Origin: Bacteroidota bacterium
GTDB taxonomy: Bacteria; Bacteroidota; Bacteroidia; Sphingobacteriales; Sphingobacteriaceae
Reading direction: 5' to 3'
Assembly: GCA_023450085.1 (NCBI GenBank)
Contig: JAEXHI010000022.1
Coordinates: forward strand, 248,001 to 312,000
Length of the DNA stretch: 64,000 nucleotides
Shown here: in pieces, positions 61,082-64,000 of the stretch
Position numbering within the stretch: the stretch's first letter is position 1
How the letters are laid out: every line of letters begins with the position of its first letter
Made by a program: the position numbers and the translations under genes
Notes under the pieces: generated by a model
What the model was told of the DNA's origin: nothing
Databases searched by the model: none
What the model saw: only the letters and a program-made list of their open reading frames with translations

Positions 61082-61451
61082 TGGTGGAGCTGAAGGGAGT
61101 CGAACCCTTGTCCAGTTGTGTGATAAATTATGCTTTCTACGTGCTTATTTTCCAATCGGTTTTAGAGATGCGTCGGGCTGGAAACCGACCTTGACAACAT
61201 CCTTAGATACTTTATTTCGCGATTGCATCGTACCTCTACAAAAGCTAGCATGGTTATTTCGATGCCTCTGATGCTAACCTAACTATGCGGCAGTTAGCGA
61301 GACAAAAGCTTTCTTAATTCTAAATTAAGCAGCTAAGGCGTAGTTATTTTCGCCAATTATTGTTTTGAACGTTCTCTTTAAAGTGCTCACCGTACAACGC
61401 ACTGCATGCTTACATATTCAGCGCCACCCTGTCAAATCCAGGAACAGCCCC
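61082..61451 (-). ncRNA. ssrA: tmRNA (transfer-messenger RNA)
   Basis: The 5' end GGGGCTG (61451) pairs with the 3' end CAGCTCC-ACCA (to 61082) to form a tRNA-like acceptor with a G-U pair at position 3, the alanine identity element. The T-arm GGTTCGACTCCC lies just before the 3' end. The internal reading frame at 61325-61354 encodes GENNYALAA followed by a stop, a Bacteroidota-type proteolysis tag. The RNA rescues stalled ribosomes together with SmpB. Length (370 nt) is normal. The encoded CCA means the 3' end is intact. The integrase gene is 460 bp away, and ssrA genes are common insertion sites for integrative elements. Confidence 0.95.
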
Positions 61452-61454
61452 ATT

Positions 61455-61655
61455 TTTAGTAGTTAGTAGCTAGTGATTAGTATTTAGTAATCGCCGCTAC
61501 TGGGCTACAAATGTACAAATAAAATGTTAGAATAGGAGCTAGGAATTAGGAGATAGGTATTAGTAGCTAGGAACTAGGGTTTAGCAATTAGGTAATAGAA
61601 CTTTTTAACTAACTCCTAGTTCTTTTTAATCATTAACAACTAATCACTAACCACT
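61455..61655. repeat. Degenerate TAG-rich repeats upstream of ssrA
   Basis: Irregular runs of units such as TAGTTAGTAGC, TTAGTATTTAG and TAGGAACTAG fill most of 61455-61655, with changing spacing. The sequence is of low complexity and codes for nothing. The ssrA promoter must lie inside or just right of it. Confidence 0.7.
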
Positions 61656-61660
61656 GGCAA

Positions 61661-63301
61661 CTAACCCAGTTTCCTTCCTGTATTAATCACACTCACTCCA
61701 TTGAAACGAGTGGTTGGACTGCCATGGGAAACTGCGCTGGATTGGCTAGGTTGACCCTTGCCATCAGAGAAAGTACCTCCCAAACGATAGTCGCTTTGAT
61801 CACAACGCTGTACGCAGGAATTCCAAAATTCTTGGGTATTAGCTTGGTAGGCCGCATCTTTAAGCATGCCTACAATTTTTCCTTCCTTAATTTCGTAAGC
61901 CAATTGCGCACTAAACTGGAAGTTGTAGCGCTGTTGGTCAATAGAGTAGGAGTTTCTACCAAACATATAAATACCTTTCTCTACATTTTTCACCATATCG
62001 GCAGCCGATAATGGTGCTTTTCCGGCTTGTAAAGATACATTTGGCATTCTTTGGAATTGGATGCTGTCCCAGCTATCCGCATAGCAGCAACCTTGTGATT
62101 CCTTTAAGCCTAAAATATGTGCCTGATCTCGGATAGTTTGGTAATTCACCAAAATACCATCCTTAATAATGTCCCATTGGCCACATTTCACCCCTTCATC
62201 ATCATAACCTACGGCACCTAATGAGCCTGTTTCTAATTTGTCGGCTACAATGTTTACTTCCTTGCTACCAAAGTTGAATTTTTTGCTTTCCCATTTATCC
62301 AAGGTAAGGAAACTGGTTCCCGCAAAATTTGCTTCGTAACCCAATACGCGGTCTAGCTCCGTTGGATGTCCCACCGATTCGTGAATGGTAAGGAACAAGT
62401 GCGAAGGATCTAATACCAAATCGTATTTGCCTGGAGCAACAGGTTTTGCTTTTAATTTCTCGTCTACATGTACGGCTGCTTCTCTCACATCTTCCAACAT
62501 GTCGTAACGTTTTTTGTATAGCGTAACAGGGCCACCTTTGATTTTTTCGCTATCAAGAGGTTGCATGTACTCAAAACCCATCCCCATTGGTGCACTTAAA
62601 GCATTACGGGTTTCGAACTTTCCTGCTGCCGCATCTATTTTGGTAAGGGTAAAGGTAGGCCAAATGCGGTGGATGTCCTGGTCAATGTAAGAGCCATCTG
62701 TAGAAGCAAAATACTTTTGTTCGTTCACCATAAACAGGTTACTATTGATGTATTTTGCACCTCCCTTAAGGGCTTCATTGTTCACATTAAGCAATAAATC
62801 TACTTTGTCTGCAATAGGCACTTCAAAAGCATTGGATTGAATAGGCGTTTTCCATGATACCTGACCATAACCTTTTTGTGGAGCCAATTGCACAGGCTCG
62901 TCCATCAGTTTTGCATTTCCTTTAGCAATGGCCGCTGCCATTTTAGCGGCTTTGGCAATACTGTCGTGGTCTAAGTTATTGGTGGCTGCAAAACCCCAAG
63001 CACCATTGGCCAACACTCTAATGCCTAAACCATATGATTCCGTATTGGCAATGTTGTCGACCCTTTTTTCACGAGTGGCAATCACTTGGTTCAGGTAACG
63101 TCCAATGCGCACATCGGCATAGCTGGCACCATTTGCCTTGGCGGCGTTTAAGGCTACATCTGCCAATCGCTTTTTGATGGCCACATCAACAGGAGTGAGG
63201 GCTTCCTCCACAGAAATCATTCGACCAAACACAGGTACGCTAGCGGCCATAGAAGCACCAGCACTAATGCCAGTAAGGTATAAAAAGTCTCTTCTTTTCA
63301 A
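61661..63301 (-). CDS. tldD: TldD-type metalloprotease, exported
   Basis: A 546-residue TldD/PmbA family protein. The N-terminus MKRRDFLYLTGISAGASMA has the RR-x-F-L pattern of a twin-arginine signal. The zinc motif HESVGH near residue 305 is the TldD-specific HExxxH. Other marks are GYDDEGV near 363, ADSWDSIQF near 405 and a C-terminal GRNSYSIDQQRYNFQFS near 455. TldD/TldE proteases digest unfolded peptides and mature some peptide natural products in other bacteria. The next gene is its TldE/PmbA-type partner, as usual. It is ordinary chromosome, outside the ICE. Confidence 0.9.
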   Translation of the reverse strand: MKRRDFLYLTGISAGASMAASVPVFGRMISVEEALTPVDVAIKKRLADVALNAAKANGASYADVRIGRYLNQVIATREKRVDNIANTESYGLGIRVLANGAWGFAATNNLDHDSIAKAAKMAAAIAKGNAKLMDEPVQLAPQKGYGQVSWKTPIQSNAFEVPIADKVDLLLNVNNEALKGGAKYINSNLFMVNEQKYFASTDGSYIDQDIHRIWPTFTLTKIDAAAGKFETRNALSAPMGMGFEYMQPLDSEKIKGGPVTLYKKRYDMLEDVREAAVHVDEKLKAKPVAPGKYDLVLDPSHLFLTIHESVGHPTELDRVLGYEANFAGTSFLTLDKWESKKFNFGSKEVNIVADKLETGSLGAVGYDDEGVKCGQWDIIKDGILVNYQTIRDQAHILGLKESQGCCYADSWDSIQFQRMPNVSLQAGKAPLSAADMVKNVEKGIYMFGRNSYSIDQQRYNFQFSAQLAYEIKEGKIVGMLKDAAYQANTQEFWNSCVQRCDQSDYRLGGTFSDGKGQPSQSSAVSHGSPTTRFNGVSVINTGRKLG

Positions 63302-63334
63302 GATTTGTGATTTTTTGCTGATAAATAATAGAAA

Positions 63335-63444
63335 CCGTCATCTCGAACGAAAAAAGTGGAGCGCATGGTAAGTCAGTGCCATTAAGCCTAGCAAAAAGTT
63401 AACTATATGCTAGATTTCTCCTCCTAACGTCGTCGAAATGACGG
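63335..63444. repeat. Dispersed imperfect palindrome (REP-like element)
   Basis: CCGTCATCTCGA (63335-63346) and TCGAAATGACGG (63433-63444) are inverted with one mismatch around about 86 bp. The gap contains GTGGAGCGCATGG and TTTCTCCTCC, a layout typical of repeats scattered between genes in Sphingobacteriaceae. Only one copy is in this window. Confidence 0.65.
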
Positions 63445-63458
63445 ATAGCTATAAAATA

Positions 63459-64000
63459 TTAAATCGCGTCAGATAATGATGAGAAAGTAAAGTCTCTAAT
63501 CTTCATTGGTGGAATCAATCCACTACCTGTACGTACAGGTTTACCCAAAGCTTCTACGTTGTTAAGCATAATTACCGGACTTTCGTTGAACCTAAAGTTT
63601 TTGATTGGAAACTTGATTTCGCCATTTTCAATGTAAAAAGTACCATCGCGAGTAAGACCAGTAAGTAATAAAGTTTGAGGGTCAACCATACGGATATACC
63701 AGAAACGGGTTACCAAAATACCTTTTTCAGTACTCTTAATCAAATCTTCTAACGATTGGTTTCCACCTTCCATTACCAAACTACGGCTAAAAGGAAGTGG
63801 TTGTACATTCTTTTGAGAAGCCCAGTATCTTGAATAAGATAGATTTTTTACGACACCATTTTGTACCCATTGTGTTCTAGTGACAGGTAAGCCATCGCCG
63901 CTCCAAGTAGAACCCGGTACTTCTGGATTAAGTGGATCTGAATAGATGTTTACGTTTTCAGAAAACAACTGTTCACCCAAACGTGTACCACCACCTTTTT
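63459..64000 (-). CDS. TldE/PmbA-type protease partner, C-terminal part only
   Basis: The frame is open to the right edge of the window and ends at 63459; 180 residues are visible. KGGGTRLGEQLFSENVNIYSDP at the start, STWSGDGLPVTRTQWVQNGVV and ILVTRFWYIRMVDPQTLLLTGLTRDG (shown in part) are typical of the PmbA/TldE C-terminal half. It lies upstream of tldD on the same strand with a 157-bp gap containing a repeat. The zinc motif is in the missing part, so it cannot be said whether it is the inactive TldE type. Confidence 0.85.
   Translation of the reverse strand, partial: KGGGTRLGEQLFSENVNIYSDPLNPEVPGSTWSGDGLPVTRTQWVQNGVVKNLSYSRYWASQKNVQPLPFSRSLVMEGGNQSLEDLIKSTEKGILVTRFWYIRMVDPQTLLLTGLTRDGTFYIENGEIKFPIKNFRFNESPVIMLNNVEALGKPVRTGSGLIPPMKIRDFTFSSLSDAI

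Noticed and set aside
61455..61655. CRISPR array
   Set aside because: The units are short, irregular and without equal-length spacers, and no cas gene is in the window.

Overview
The window reads as a chromosomal segment of a Bacteroidota bacterium, most likely a Sphingobacteriaceae (Pedobacter-like) member. Supporting signs are a type IX secretion (T9SS) sorting tail, a SusC/SusD pair with FecI/FecR-type regulators, TAnnTTTG-type promoter boxes, Bacteroidota-specific conjugation proteins (TraE/F/G/I/J/K/M/N types, MobA/B/C) and a tmRNA whose tag reads GENNYALAA. Genus assignment is an inference; no 16S or other taxonomic marker is present.

Almost the whole window, from the left edge to about 60.6-61.08 kb, looks like one large integrative and conjugative element (ICE). 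Its integrase end is next to ssrA (tmRNA). Its other end lies left of the window, so the element is larger than 60 kb. From right to left: ssrA and two TldD/PmbA-type protease genes (61.08-64.0 kb) are ordinary chromosome. The integrase (59.2-60.6 kb) faces a small cluster of winged-helix/excisionase-like DNA-binding genes (58.3-59.2 kb). The transfer operon (37.6-55.5 kb) encodes TraE, a giant DarB-like methylase-helicase, TraF, two proteins built from four copies of an undescribed module, the TraG/VirB4 ATPase, three tandem TraI-like paralogues, TraJ, TraK, a TraL-like protein, TraM and TraN. It is followed by an MT-A70 adenine methyltransferase and accessory genes. The mobilisation module (mobA-mobB-mobC, 16.9-21.0 kb) lies on the minus strand behind a hairpin-rich candidate oriT.

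Cargo sits in four blocks. (1) 0.4-6.0 kb: an inducible mutagenesis cassette with a LexA-like self-cleaving repressor divergent from a Y-family polymerase and a DnaE-type polymerase, plus a DUF1810 gene. (2) 6.0-16.3 kb: a tight operon of a T9SS-sorted beta-propeller-like protein, a SpvB/RHS-like protein, an RHS protein ending in an AHH nuclease domain, and two tandem immunity-like paralogues, each followed by a copy of the same terminator hairpin. (3) 21.3-32.6 kb: a LytTR membrane regulator with three direct repeats in front of a MauE/DoxX-type redox protein and a secreted two-cysteine peptide, converging on a TlpA-SusD-SusC-FecR-sigma locus. (4) 34.8-37.3 kb: an AT-rich defence-type pair (AlbA_2/Schlafen-like and AbiC-like).

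The genes appear to work as follows. MobA/MobB would nick oriT, MobC would couple the DNA to the Tra channel, the methylase-helicase and MT-A70 enzyme may protect incoming DNA, and the excisionase-like cluster plus integrase would move the element in and out near ssrA. The cargo may provide contact-dependent competition, damage-inducible mutagenesis, nutrient uptake and anti-phage functions. The least explained parts are the four-module protein pair between traF and traG, the LytTR/MauE/DUF6520 unit, and the ssrA-like fragment beside the attachment end. All family calls come from reading motifs by eye; no database search was run.
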